Origin: Flammula alnicola
Lineage: Eukaryota; Basidiomycota; Agaricomycetes; Agaricales; Strophariaceae
DNA length: 64,000 nucleotides
Direction of reading: 5' to 3'
NCBI GenBank assembly: GCA_015499995.1
Contig: JADNRV010000038.1
Span: 248,001 to 312,000 of the forward strand
In this document: positions 1 through 10,620 of the stretch, piece after piece
Numbering within the stretch: position 1 is the first letter of the stretch
Layout: each line of letters begins with the position of its first letter
Position numbers and translations under genes: made by a program
Notes under the pieces: generated by a model
Seen by the model: the letters and a program-made list of their open reading frames with translations, nothing else
Database searches by the model: none
What the model was told of the DNA's origin: nothing

Positions 1-150
1 GGAGAACGTATACCACGTACCGAGAGATACGCTGGCATGGCGGGAATCTGGGTTTAAACGGGGGGTCAGCAGGAACCAGGGCGGTGAGTACGAGTCCTGG
101 TCGTACCTTTGCTATGCCATGGCACGCCGATGGGTCGTTTGCTTGACAGG
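1..150. repeat. dispersed direct repeat, copy 1
   Basis: This stretch is repeated imperfectly at about 672-831. Shared blocks include the ccacgtac core, the run ending in ggggggtcag, the block gcggtgagtacgag, and the block ggtcgtacctttgctatg followed by tttgcttgacagg. The gtgagt...cttgacag part looks like a short intron, so the repeat may be an exon-intron piece of a duplicated or transposed gene. The product is not recognised. Confidence 0.7.
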
Positions 151-671
151 ATGGATCATCAGTCTCTGCTAAGGTGAGCAGCAAGCCTTACTTACGTGCA
201 TGAGAACAGTTGCTGACCGTAATGTGATGCTCTAGATATGATATCATCAGCGAAAAGCGGGCGGAGAAGAATGAAACGAGGCGCTTACAAGTGGGCTATA
301 AACTTGACACTACGGGCGAGCATGGGCAAGACGGACTTGGAGCAGCTAGTCCGATGATGATGATAGCGGAGAGGGCTCGGGAGCGTACATTGGCTGACAT
401 GCACTGGGCGTGTGGTGGCTAATTCAGCTCTCCGGTCGATTGAAGGTGGGCGGTGCCGATTTGCGGGTCGCTGGCCAGGCATACGAATGAGCTGGGGGAT
501 GCAGGCCGAACCTCAGCTCTCCACATTGTCAGGCTTCGACGTTCTTGATGCCATCTCCAGGACCGTTTATGAACCTTACACACCAATTCTCATCCTTCTT
601 CGTCCGTCTATGCCTCGAAACCTATCCTATGGTCGATAACAACACCCAGCGCAGGATCTTCGAGGGCGAGG

Positions 672-831
672 AGGAGAGGCGAACGGGTACCACGTACTGA
701 GAGATATGGTTGCATGGAGGGAATCTGGGGTTAAATGGGGGGTCAGAAGGAGCCGAGGCGGTGAGTACGAGCCTTGGTCGTACCTTTGCTATGCAATGGC
801 GCACTGACAGGTGGTATTTGCTTGACAGGAG
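672..831. repeat. dispersed direct repeat, copy 2
   Basis: Second copy of the repeat at 1-150, in the same orientation and about 670 bases away. The copies differ by scattered substitutions and small indels, so the duplication is not recent. The intron-like gtgagt...ttgacag part is kept in both. Confidence 0.7.
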
Positions 832-1715
832 AAGCAACGATGTTGATCTTCACTGAGACGTTATTGGGTGTTAACCAAGGTGTAAGGGGGGTGGCGACAG
901 ACGGGGTAGAGTACAATAGAGGATGAGGTGAATAGCACTCTAGGATGTTGTGGAAGTTGGTGGGCGACTTTGACGGTGGACTGGTGCATGATGATGGTGG
1001 GAGAAGGAAAGAGTGAATTTCGTTTAAGTCCACAAATTTCTATTTGCGGACATCAACATCTCACGTGATAGGACGCGCGTTGCGTGAATTTGTTTACCTG
1101 GCAAGAGCCTCTTAGTATAACGCTCTGTAGTCGATCTTACGATACTGGAAACAACTGTATAGATATTTGAGTAAGGGGCATAGCGTGCTAAAGTGCTACG
1201 TAGCGCCCTGTCATTGCTATGGCACTATGGGATACTATGGCCGCAAAAGGAACACTATGACAGGCTATGGGAAAAATCTAGGTTTGCTGATGCTGGTCAA
1301 TCCGGTAGAAAGTCGCAATTGCCCCTTTAACAGGCAATTATATAGTCTTTTCGCATTTTTTCCCAATCTAGTTCTATTTACCTGATTTTAACTGGTAATC
1401 AGCTTAGCGGGTGATTTTTACATGTTGAGCGAGTACTGGGCTTCTGTGCCCAATTAACTGGTAAAGTCAACTGGTTCTATATACCAGATTTGACCCGGCA
1501 TTTTTCAATACTTGTTAAACAGGTACTTAATAGTAATTTATAGAGTGGGTTTGACTGATTAATATTGACAGTGATTGTATTTTCTAGATTTGTATATATT
1601 TTCTGTGTACAATTCTACCACATTCTATTACAGTATTACTACATCCTATTACTACAATTCGGGGTGTCCATGTGTTGTTGAATTGCACAGCTAGCGTAGA
1701 TGCGGTCCGACCCCA
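832..1715. other. gene-free AT-rich stretch
   Basis: No coding region is supported. Between about 1320 and 1560 short words such as aactggta and ctggt recur; similar words (accggt, aaccggt, actggc) recur at about 2870-3060. The two stretches may belong to one old noncoding element that could not be delimited. Confidence 0.4.
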
Positions 1716-1759
1716 ACATCGAGTTTTGCCACACGTGACTTTGTGGCAAAACTCGATGT
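1716..1759. repeat. perfect 18-bp inverted repeat (hairpin)
   Basis: The arms 1716-1733 (begin ACATCGAG) and 1742-1759 are exact reverse complements with an 8-base spacer. Three further outer pairs can form after one mismatch. It lies directly upstream of the thiolase fragment and resembles the palindromes at 6664-7170. Confidence 0.9.
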
Positions 1760-1894
1760 CGGGCCTCGGCATGATATCCGGCTTGTTTTTTTCACTGCAA
1801 CGTCTATGTCCGCCTCTGATAAGTAGCACGTCCGCCACCTGTTGCTATCACACAGTTCACGGGGACCTCGTTAAATCGCACACCTCCATCTCCC

Positions 1895-2400
1895 TCTCTC
1901 GGCTCTCCCTGCTGCCTCCAGTGCCTCCCGGGTGGCCTGCTGCACGCTGGCATTCCTGTCGAAGCATCTGTCAACACCGTGAACCGCCAGTGCTCATCTG
2001 GCTTGACCATTATCAACCAAATGGCAAACCAGATCCGCGTCATGTGTGGGGCAAATCGATATTGGCATCAGTGCGTACCCAACTATACACATAGTCTGGC
2101 TTCTCTACTCGCTGTACGCTGTATGCTTACCTCAGCGGTCCTTGTTATTTTGATTCCAGGTGCGGGTGTCGAGTCCATGACATTCGGCTATGGCCCGGGC
2201 AGCTTAAGCAACCTCGCAGACGAAGTGCTCGTCACCCAAGCTGCCAAGAACTGCTTGCTCCCCATGGGCATCACCTCCGAGAACATTGTGAAAGAATACT
2301 CCATCTCCTGCCAGGTGCAAGACGACTTCACCTCCTCGTCCTTCCAGAAAGCCGCTGCAGCGATCAAGACGCAACAAAGAAGCTGCCAAGGCAGGAAATG
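1895..2400 (+). pseudogene. truncated 3-ketoacyl-CoA thiolase fragment
   Basis: Two in-frame blocks match the N-terminal half of peroxisomal-type 3-ketoacyl-CoA thiolase, the last enzyme of fatty-acid beta-oxidation. The block ending near 2036 reads HAGIPVEASVNTVNRQCSSG and carries the nucleophilic cysteine motif. The block from about 2160 reads GAGVESMTFGYGPG and later PMGITSEN and QDDF. The intervening 2040-2160 looks like an intron ending in ccag. The frame stops at 2398-2400, so the C-terminal half with the catalytic His and second Cys is missing. An acidic, low-complexity GAG-rich tract follows (2400-2520). There is no plausible start or N-terminal beginning. This is a captured or decayed gene fragment rather than a working enzyme. 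Confidence 0.75.
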
Positions 2401-3690
2401 ACAACAACAGCAGTGGGGGTGAGGGCGAGGGTGAGGGCAGTGGTGGAGGCGAGGGTAGTCTATCCGGAGCAGGCGGAGGTAGAGAGGAGGACGAGGAGGA
2501 CGAGGAAGAGGAGGAAGCCGCACGCCCTCTGAAACGCACTCATAAGAATTGATGACAACCTCAGCAGACCCTCAGTAAGTACAATTGTTCATATTTTTCC
2601 ATCTCTCGTTCTGTAGCTACATCTCGTTCTATATCTTTAACTAGTTTGTATCAATTACTGTTCATAATTCGATGTTTTTCAGTCTCTGAATACTCCCAGT
2701 CTAAGTGGTGGAATTTAACCCAGTTTCCCCTGAAAAAATTCCCTTGAGAACAAGGGACTTTTCCCGGTATGAATATGCTAAGATCCCCAGTTCTCTGAGT
2801 ATAATAGCATTGCCTCATGGCCCATATAGCTTTCTTCTATTTACCTGCTAGACATGACTAAATACTCCGTGAACCGGTCAAAAAAATTACCGGTTGTAAC
2901 TAGTAAAGGGAGACAAAATGCCAGCAATATAAACTGGCTATTCTGGTACATTTTGCCAAATTCACACTACCGGTTTGTCGGGTACAAGCTCAGGTAAACC
3001 AGTTATATTCTACAGATTAACGAGTATATTCTACCTGCCCTGCCTGTCATTTAACCAGCCATTAATGCCAGGTCTGGGGTGCACAGTGCATCCCTACCTT
3101 CTGCAAGAGGAATTTGTTTAGGGCATCCGATGGATGTGATGCCTGAAGGAAACTAATCAATCAATCCCAGTGAAAAACGCGTCTGTTGAGAATACGTGAG
3201 ATCCTGTGATATCGACCCCATATTCTCAAATCGTGCAAGCTGCAGATCTCACCTGTTGGTGGAAATGGTGCTTCCATCCACTTTGGGAAATTTCGTGATA
3301 TCTCCGAGAACCCTGTTAGAACAAAGTTTGAACACATTGTTTCAACCACCATTGGCATTAATGCCCCCACTCCTTCCACATTGTTGAACGCAGGATCCAA
3401 CATTCCCAAGGTACCGGATTCTATAGTCTCAAAAGATCTCCTGTCAGCTGTTCATCCTGTACGCAAACACGACATTGTTGTAAGTCGTCCAGTTCATGGT
3501 ATTTCCTCATTCATTCATTCAGAAAACTCTCTACTCCGAAATGAAAGATCTCTGGCACTCTGTGAGCACAAACTCTTTCCTTCTCGTTAAATTTCCTCTC
3601 CTTTCATAGGTTCTCGGTAAGTCCATTGTCTACAACACCTCCTGTTCAAGCTTCTGCATCTGTTCCTCAAGCACCTTCGCAACATGGATC
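2401..3690. other. noncoding, low-complexity and AT-rich
   Basis: Begins with a GAG-rich purine tract (about 2410-2520) that produces spurious antisense open frames. The rest is AT-rich with recurring accggt/aactggt words at 2870-3060. No gene is supported. Confidence 0.5.
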
Positions 3691-3694
3691 ACAT

Positions 3695-3905
3695 CAGGAA
3701 AAACACTTTTGCCCCAGGTCATCCTAGGAAAATTTGGCTGGAAGACATACTACCAGGGCATCCCAGGGCATTATATGTGCCCTGGGACACTCCTGTGACG
3801 CCAGGAGACTTCCCAGAAGGTTCCATCAATTTTAATATATCCTATGACACTCCTGTGATGCCAGGAGACTTCCCAGGAACTTGTATCACCTATGACACTT
3901 TCAGA
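3695..3905. repeat. short direct repeats with a hairpin
   Basis: The block cctatgacactcctgtgatg with ccaggagacttcccag occurs at about 3840-3877 and, slightly changed, at 3782-3816. A 9-bp inverted repeat (CCCAGGGCA at 3762-3770 with its complement at 3778-3786) forms a hairpin with a 7-base loop. Related cctagg-rich words recur at 8835-8925. Likely a remnant of a noncoding mobile element. Confidence 0.6.
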
Positions 3906-4005
3906 GCAGTCTAAGAATCTAGGTGGCCGTTTTCCAAATATAATTCATTTTATAGCTACATAATGTAAAATTATATTACCAAAGTATCTAAAACATTAGC
4001 CATCG

Positions 4006-4430
4006 TTGCTGGATCATCATCAATGCACCCGCTGTTGCAGCATCGCCATCATCGTTGAGCCCGTGGCGTCGTGGCGTTGTCGTGGATGCACCTGCGATGT
4101 CGGTGTCATGCGGTCATCATCGATGCACCCGCAGCTGTGCCATCGTCGTCGAAGTACCAGTGGCATCGTGGGGTCATCGCAATGCACCCGCTGTTGCGGT
4201 GTCGTCGTCATTGTACCCACAGCGTCGATGCGGCCGCAACGTTGTGGGGCTCATCGTCAATGCACCCACGGCGTCGATGAGCCCCATGACATCGCAGGCT
4301 CTTCGTGGATGCACCCGTGGCGTCGATGTACCCATGGCGTCGATGCGCCCGCAACGTCGCGGGCTCGTCATCGATGCATCCCTGGTGTCGATGCACCCGC
4401 GACGTCGATGGGCTCCGCCTACTGGAACTT
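4006..4430. repeat. GC-rich minisatellite, array 1
   Basis: Degenerate tandem units of roughly 24-30 bases built around gtcgatgcacccg and gcgtcgatg. The period keeps many frames open on both strands, so the overlapping open frames here are products of the repeat. Related units recur at 5490-5610 and 6070-6340. Confidence 0.8.
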
Positions 4431-5489
4431 ATCAGTAAGTATCGCACGAACCTTGTTAGATATGGACTTACCTGCCAGCTCGCTCGACAACGCCCCATCT
4501 AGATCCGCTTTCCCCCCCTACCTGCAAATCCTCCACCCACGAGCAACCCGCTGATGACCACGAGCCCGCAGACACGTTCCACGCCGAGGAAGGTGAATGG
4601 CATCGGCGTCGGCACCATTTCCAGTCTGCAGGTAACTCTGGCCTCTTCTTGCACTGTCCGCCATCGTTCTGACCAAGTTGCTTCGTATCTAGAGATTCGG
4701 TGCTGTAGAGACGTGAATGTAAGTCAGGATCTCGTTTGTAGCTATAGGATTGAACTAACCTTGGCCATTGATCCTGCCCCGCAACCTCCAGCGCTGAAAC
4801 CCATCATTGTATTGCTGCAAGTCGAACATATACGGCCCTTCAAACAATGAGTGAAAGGGGGTGGGATCTCGAAGGTAGCGATATCGCCTTTTGCTCGCAA
4901 CCCCTTGACCCAAGGCCGAAGCCCTCGATCACGGCCCACGGACATGCTGTACGACGTGGAGGGTAAATGGCGGAGGCGGCAGTGTTGTTTCTAGTGTGTA
5001 GGCATCTCTAACCTCTTCTCGCACTGCTGGCATTGTTCTGATGGTGTTTCTCTGTGTCCAGAGGCTTGCTGCACTGTAGACGCGTAAACATAAGTTATAA
5101 CTTCATTAATAGGCGTTGCATTGAACTAACCTTGACCTAGACCCCGCCCGATCCCTTCCAGCATCGAAATCGACGCCCACCGCACACCGCTGTTCGAACG
5201 CGTACGACCCACCGATCGCCGATTGATAAGGTGTGCAGGATGTCGAGAATGGAGGCGGAGAGGCCGACGGTGCTTGTAGGCAGTGTTTGCATGACCGCAG
5301 GTCCGTCTCTCGCGTATCGCCTTCTAGCTGCTTTGTGGTGGCCGTTCTGGGTGTGTAGGCAATGCCGCAGTAGACAGAGCACTGGCTAACTCTCGCAGCC
5401 TTCGAGCACTCTGTGCGCTGTATAACCGGAAAGGTGAGTGGGCGTTTGAGATGGTGTAGCAGGTAGAGGGGCTTCGTAATACGTCCTGG
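4431..5489. other. unassigned region between minisatellite arrays
   Basis: No convincing coding sequence. Short stretches with gtgtagg and intron-like borders recur (for example near 4690-4720 and 5050-5090, both containing gctgtagag or actgtagacg), suggesting an old internal duplication. The long minus-strand open frame spanning 5106-6149 is rejected as repeat-driven. Confidence 0.4.
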
Positions 5490-6340
5490 ACGGCAGCGGG
5501 TGGAGGTCTGTCGTACCCGCGGCATCCTGGGGTGGTCGTCGATGCACGCGCAGCTGCGACGTTGTCGTCGATGCACCCGCCGTCGCGGCTTCGTCGTTGC
5601 AGCGGCAGTGTCCTGCTGTCGCCTCGCCGTCACCATGCCCGCCCGCCCCTTTGCTGTCACCTCACCTCGCTGCGCCCACCTCACGTTGCTGCGCCCACCC
5701 CGCGTTGCTGCGCTTGCCTGCCTCGGCGGCGTTGTCGTCGTGCTTGCACCTGCACCGCCGGCGTTGTGCTGCGGCGGCGTGGTTGTGGCTGCACCGGTCT
5801 TGGGTGCTACATCCGTGGTGCTGCTGCTGCGGCTGGCAGAGGTTGGGACGAGGGATGAGGGCTTTGCGATGAGTGAAGGAGCGGGACGGGTCGGTGTTGC
5901 GGTGTTTTGGGATACCATATGCACCGACGTCGAGCTGGTACCGGAGGTGCTGTCGTTTATGTGCGCGTGGGGTGTCCGGGTTGGTGTGGGCGAGTGTGGG
6001 TGAGCGAATAGCTCGTTGACGTCGAAAACGGCGACGAGGGGGGTCTTGGCTGAAAGGCGGTTGTGATGGTGAGTCGTTGTCGATGCACTTGCGGTGTCGT
6101 GGGTCGTCCTCATTGGACCCGCGGCGTCGTGGGGTTGTCTTCGATGCACCCGCAGTGTCGTCGGGTAGTCATCGATGCACCTGCGGCATCATAGGTCGTC
6201 GTCGTTGGACCCGCGGCCTCATGGGGTCGTCTTCGATAGCCCCCGCTGCTGCGGCATCGATGCACCTGCAGCTGCGCTGTTGCGGCGTCGATGCACCTGC
6301 CGGTGCGGCGTCGTCGATGAACCCGCTACCGCGGCAGCGT
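5490..6340. repeat. GC-rich minisatellite, arrays 2 and 3
   Basis: Units around gtcgatgcaccgc/gcgtcgtcgatg appear at 5530-5610 and again, densely, at 6070-6340. Between them (5610-6000) is CG-rich low-complexity DNA (cctcgctgcgcccacctc repeated). The cctcgctgcgcccacctc words also occur just after the third array (6415-6435). The same unit forms the array at 4006-4430. Confidence 0.75.
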
Positions 6341-6663
6341 AGTTGCAGCGGCGGCGGCATCATCCCGCTGTCGCCTCATCGTCACCGCGTCCGCCCGCCC
6401 CTTTGCCGTCACCTCGCCTCGCTGCGCCCACCTCGAGCCATGCACCCTGTCCGTCGGTTGTGTTCGCAGTCTGTCAGTTGCCGTCCTCGCTGTCTGTCGG
6501 CCATCCTCGCCAGCTGTCGTCCTTGTAACGGGGGCGGCGGTCGTGGTGGTGTTGTTGCTGGAACAGCGTAGCTGGTGGACGGCACTTGGTGACTAGATGG
6601 CACAGCGGATGGGCTTGCCGGTGGTGTAAGGCCGTGGGGGTGTTAACCTGAGGCTTCAAGCAC

Positions 6664-6702
6664 AGATTCGAACGTCGTCTGCATCAGACGACGTTCGAAT
6701 CT
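6664..6702. repeat. palindrome A, 18-bp arms
   Basis: Arms 6664-6681 (AGATTCGAACGTCGTCTG) and 6685-6702 are perfect reverse complements with a 3-base centre. It is separated from palindrome B by one base. Confidence 0.95.
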
Positions 6703-6703
6703 A

Positions 6704-6735
6704 AGGAGACGACGAACGGCCGTTCGTCGTCTCCT
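6704..6735. repeat. palindrome B, 32-bp perfect
   Basis: 6704-6719 (AGGAGACGACGAACGG) and 6720-6735 are perfect reverse complements with no spacer. Confidence 0.95.
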
Positions 6736-6787
6736 GGTATAAGCTGTGGGGAGATGTGAGCGTCCCTGTGTGTGGATTGAAGTAGAA

Positions 6788-6824
6788 GAGCGGAACGAGT
6801 CGGCAGTACCGACTCGTTCCGCTC
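6788..6824. repeat. palindrome C, 16-bp arms
   Basis: Arms 6788-6803 (GAGCGGAACGAGTCGG) and 6809-6824 are perfect reverse complements with a 5-base centre. Confidence 0.95.
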
Positions 6825-7013
6825 ACGTACCTTGCGGATCCCCCTCTACCAGGGCCTGCCCTTGGTCTCAGTCCCCTCGCTGCCCACCTGAACCCTACAT
6901 CCTTCGAAGATCGGAGGAGCACGCGACGGCGTCAACTTGTTCGTTCGTGCGTCTTGAGGGGCACCGCGCACGGGGGAGAGGCAAGAGAGGGTTAGTGGTG
7001 GTGGTTAGAGATC

Positions 7014-7044
7014 AAGATCAACGACGTTCAACGACGTTGATCTT
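7014..7044. repeat. palindrome D, 15-bp arms with one mismatch
   Basis: Arms 7014-7028 (AAGATCAACGACGTT) and 7030-7044 pair at 14 of 15 positions around a single central base. A weaker 9-bp inverted repeat (GCAGTTTCC at 7051-7059 with 7071-7079) follows at once. Confidence 0.9.
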
Positions 7045-7144
7045 TATCCGGCAGTTTCCGAGCACGACTGGGAAACTGCGACCACCGACGAGCAGGCCGA
7101 TCCAGCGAGGTAAGTTACGATTTCCAATCCAGCGAGGCGTTACG

Positions 7145-7170
7145 GATTTGCGACATGCATGTCGCAAATC
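7145..7170. repeat. palindrome F, 26-bp perfect
   Basis: 7145-7157 (GATTTGCGACATG) and 7158-7170 are perfect reverse complements with no spacer. The word atccagcgagg is repeated just upstream (about 7099 and 7129). Confidence 0.95.
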
Positions 7171-7489
7171 TGTCACAGAGAATAAACGAAGGTTTGACTC
7201 ACGTTGGACTGACAGTGAGACGCGACGTGTCTGGTCACATGACTGCACCGATCTTGAATCTCAAGTCTCAAAATCATGCCAAGTCATTTCAATCGGAGTT
7301 ATAAATACATGGTCACATGCTGAAGTTCAACGTTCAACGTTAATGTTCGACTTCCTCCCCAATTGTTCATCCCAGCCACAGCCCGCACCGCCTACCTCGA
7401 CCACCATGGTCCACGGCCCCACAGCAGTGAGGGCCTCCTGTATGACAAGCATGACCAATTGAAGAAGTGCGAGGAGGACCAGACAAGGT

Positions 7490-8490
7490 AGTGCATATCC
7501 CCAGGGCCGCAAAGGCCACCAGGTACGTGGCAAACAATGCCACATGATGTCGCTAACCCCCCCCCCCCCCCTTTTGTGTTGCAGATGCCAGGCCTTGAGG
7601 CTGTTGTCTCGCCCCGTGGGTGCACAAATCCCCACAAAACCACCGCACGGCTGCGCAACTGCGCAACAACCCCCGAACGCCAGCAGCACGTCGCAGGAAC
7701 AGCCACCTCACATGCCACCTTGCATGCCATGCCTCACTGCCGATCCAAAACATGACGCTGACACTGCGGAAGCTCGCGAAGACAAAGACAATGGCCAACA
7801 GGTACGGCGCAGACCACCCCTCCCCTGCCGTTAACCGCCACTAACCCGCCACACCCCACACCCCCTTTTCAAGCAGGTGACAACACTGCATGTACCAAAA
7901 CCCACCACGACCTACAAATAGCCACAAAACACAATGCTGACGGCATGGCGGTGTGCGAGGAGGGGGCCACCCTAATGCCTGATGACATGGAGGAGGAAGG
8001 GCACGAGGAGGGTGATGGTGCCACCAGGTACATGGACAACCCTCCTTACACCACAGCTAAACCCCCTCCCCCCACCCCATTTTTCTGCAGATAACAAACC
8101 CACATGTGCTGACACAACCCGACAGCACTGTGAACAGCTGCGAACCACATCGGAACAGGGTATGGGTCACCCACACCCATACGACAACACTGCAAACCCC
8201 AACGTACGACCCCAATGACTCCAAAATGGTGCGCCATGGGATCACCAGGCCGGTAAGCCACCCCTGCCTCCATCATTTTTGCCCCCTACACTGTAGCTAA
8301 TCCACCACCCCCATTTCATGCAGATTATGATGTTGCAGGTACGGAACCACCCCGCAAACATGAACAGAGCTCACTGAGGCCCCAAATAGACCTGCTGCGG
8401 GAGCGCCCAACTGCTAAGCTACTCCATACCCATCTGTTTGCCCTCAGAACACCACTGACAACCCCCAACCCCTTTTTTGTACAGAACAGG
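7490..8490 (+). other. run of intron-like C-rich modules
   Basis: Five successive segments have an intron-like layout: caggtacg or ggtaag at the left, a C-rich tract, then ttt(t)..gcag or gtacag at the right. They end near 7585, 7877, 8092, 8324 and 8484. The intervening exon-sized pieces of about 150-220 bases keep no common frame that I can recognise. The first module has a run of fifteen or more C. This looks like the remains of an intron-rich gene, perhaps transposon-associated, but no domain is recognisable. Confidence 0.4.
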
Positions 8491-9049
8491 CCTCAAGGCT
8501 GCTGCCTTGCCCTCTGTTTAACCCCAAACCACGTAACCCGCAATGCTATCATCTGTATTGCCCTTCTAAGTACTAGTACAAGTGGTGACCTCATTAGATT
8601 TTACTATTTAGCACACCTTTCTATGTTATTCAGTGGTATATAGTTACTGAATCATATGATATTTTGCGCTATTCCAGAGACTCTGAGAGCTACAAAAGAC
8701 TAAAGGGGCATGCACTGTACTGTACTAATAATATATATTGATTTAAAACTACTGGAAAAGTGTGCTTAGAGGCAGGGCAAGGGAACCACAGGGCAATAGA
8801 AATGTGAATTGACCCAATCCTAAGACCCATTATGTTATCCTAGGACACTCTGAGTAAATTTGACTGCAATCTAGGAAACCATTAGGTTGCCTCCAGTGCG
8901 TCCTAGGGTGTCCTAGGTTACCCTAAAGAAAAGTTATCTCCTAACTGACGCCCAAGAGCATATGAGCAACCTGGCTGACCTGGCACTCTTAGGCTGCCCT
9001 AGGAGTTCCTTGGGAAAACCTGGGGAAAAAGTGTTTTTCCTGATGCAGC
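8491..9049. other. AT-rich, cctagg-word repeats
   Basis: No gene is supported. Between about 8835 and 8925 the word cctagg and variants (cctaggacac, cctagggtg, ctaggaaac) recur five or six times, similar to 3720-3730. Confidence 0.4.
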
Positions 9050-9713
9050 TGTCACGGTCTCACTGCCTGAATCATTACCGCAGACTGCACCTGCTGCTGT
9101 GGTTCCGCGCACTGACCTAGATTCTGTGGATGGCATACCTCCATCCTTGACAAGTCCTCTGACTAGTGAACTCACTACCGCCGCATCCACAAGGCCGTCG
9201 ACAGTGGCAGCAGCTCCGCTGGGCGAGAACACCCCCAATCTCACACCAGCACTGCCTCTCGCTCTTCCGACTGAGAACCTCGCCGCGGCTTCGATGGCAC
9301 CAGCTCAGTTAGGCGACACTGAATACCGTGAGCGCAGGGTCTGCTACACAGCCTACACCACCCGACACCGTCCCTTCAGGCGAAAATCCCGTCCTGAAGT
9401 CTACGACTCCACGGTAAGTCGAACTAAAGCAACTTACATCATCTTTCTCACTATTTTTTGTTCAGAAACTTGTGTAAAATCGACTGGTCCAAGAAGAATA
9501 TTGGACGGAGTAATGCTGACTGTGCAGCTTACTGGAAGAGCTTGAAGGGAACCCCCGAGGAACAGGTACATTTTCGAGCTTTGATTTATCTTTATGGTCG
9601 TTTCTCATTCCGTTTTGCAGCTCTTTATTAACAAATCCAAGTCCCTGTCCGCCGCATCCTTGAAACCAGGCCGAGCAACTCGCAAAACCAGTGGTATCAA
9701 GCAACGACATTGA
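9050..9713 (+). pseudogene. multi-exon gene tail, unrecognised
   Basis: A Ser/Thr/Pro/Ala-rich frame (about 9099-9413) is followed by an intron-like gap (gtaagt to ttcag, about 9414-9465). Next comes a short exon-like block containing DCAAYWKSLKGTPEEQ (about 9520-9565), a second intron ending tttgcag (about 9621), and a final basic tail ending in a stop at about 9710-9712. Frames do not join cleanly at the first junction, so this is probably a decayed 3' end of a gene. No family is assigned. Confidence 0.35.
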
Positions 9714-9995
9714 CGTGGAGGACGGTGTTTGGGGTTGGTTTCAGGAAGCCTGGTGAAGGCGGAATTTGTTATATTCGATGCTATAGTATCCTACCCGATC
9801 CCATAATATGCTAAATATAATTTCATCGTGCCATATCGTGTCTAGTCGAGTGAGGATTAAGGGAATCAAAAGCAATCTCATGCTATGCCAATCGATATGA
9901 GCAGATATGAGCCGAAATACTATATGATGATATCGTGCATAATCGATTTGGAAACTGCGTAAATTACGAGTCCTATTTATAGGAATCGTCCTTTT

Positions 9996-10620
9996 TACAG
10001 TCATCCCCCGGCCAGTGAGACACCACCGGTCAGTGAGACACTTCGATTTTCTGGCCCACCATGACCTTCCCTGGTCTCAACCTCTTTGCAGCTTCTGTAT
10101 ATTAGTCCTTTCAATAGATCTACAGGACCTTGCACTCATAGGACTAGTTGATGTAAAGTTATTTTATGATCAGTTGACAGAAAAGTGTCTCAAATGCCGT
10201 TTCTCAAGAATGCGCTCAAAATGAGTAATTCTTTTTGGAGATTTACAATTTGCATTACTCATAGATACATTCCAATCACTTTTTACATCAATTCAATTGT
10301 TGTGTCTTGTTCAATGTCGTGAAGAACGATGAGGAGGAGAACTGTGATGTGTGACATCACACTTTTTCGCTGGTCAGACGTGCTCGAAAAGGCAAATCAG
10401 TGACTGTCTCACTGGCTGGTGTTAGCACTGATAAGACAGTTTGGCACTGATCCTTAGATTTCTCCCTCAATTCTTGATTCTAATTTGATCAGACTTGGGC
10501 AGGACATAGTCAAGGTATTTCTAAAGAAATGTCACGACTCACTTTTTCCAAAATCCCATTTGGAATCTCTCCCGGCCACAGTTTCTATTTGGGTGTCTCA
10601 CTGGCCGGGGGATGACTGTA
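9996..10620. mobile_element. non-autonomous TIR DNA transposon, TA-flanked
   Basis: The first 29 bases (9996-10024, beginning TACAGTCATCCCCCGGCC) are the exact reverse complement of the last 29 (10592-10620). Both ends begin and end with TA, which fits a TA target-site duplication, with the inverted repeat then starting CAGTCATC. Subterminal copies of gtctcactgg/ccagtgagac lie inside (about 10028-10040 and 10403-10420). No transposase frame is present, so it would depend on an enzyme from elsewhere. TA duplication and the cagt.. terminus fit the Tc1/mariner-pogo (Fot1-like) superfamily; that assignment is inferred. Confidence 0.9.

Noticed and set aside
4006..4554. 182-residue plus-strand frame rich in CT/His
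   Set aside because: A product of the tandem repeat periodicity; no conserved domain.
5106..6149. 347-residue minus-strand open frame
   Set aside because: It runs through the GC-rich minisatellite; composition is His/Arg/Thr-rich with no domain, and several other frames on both strands are equally open.
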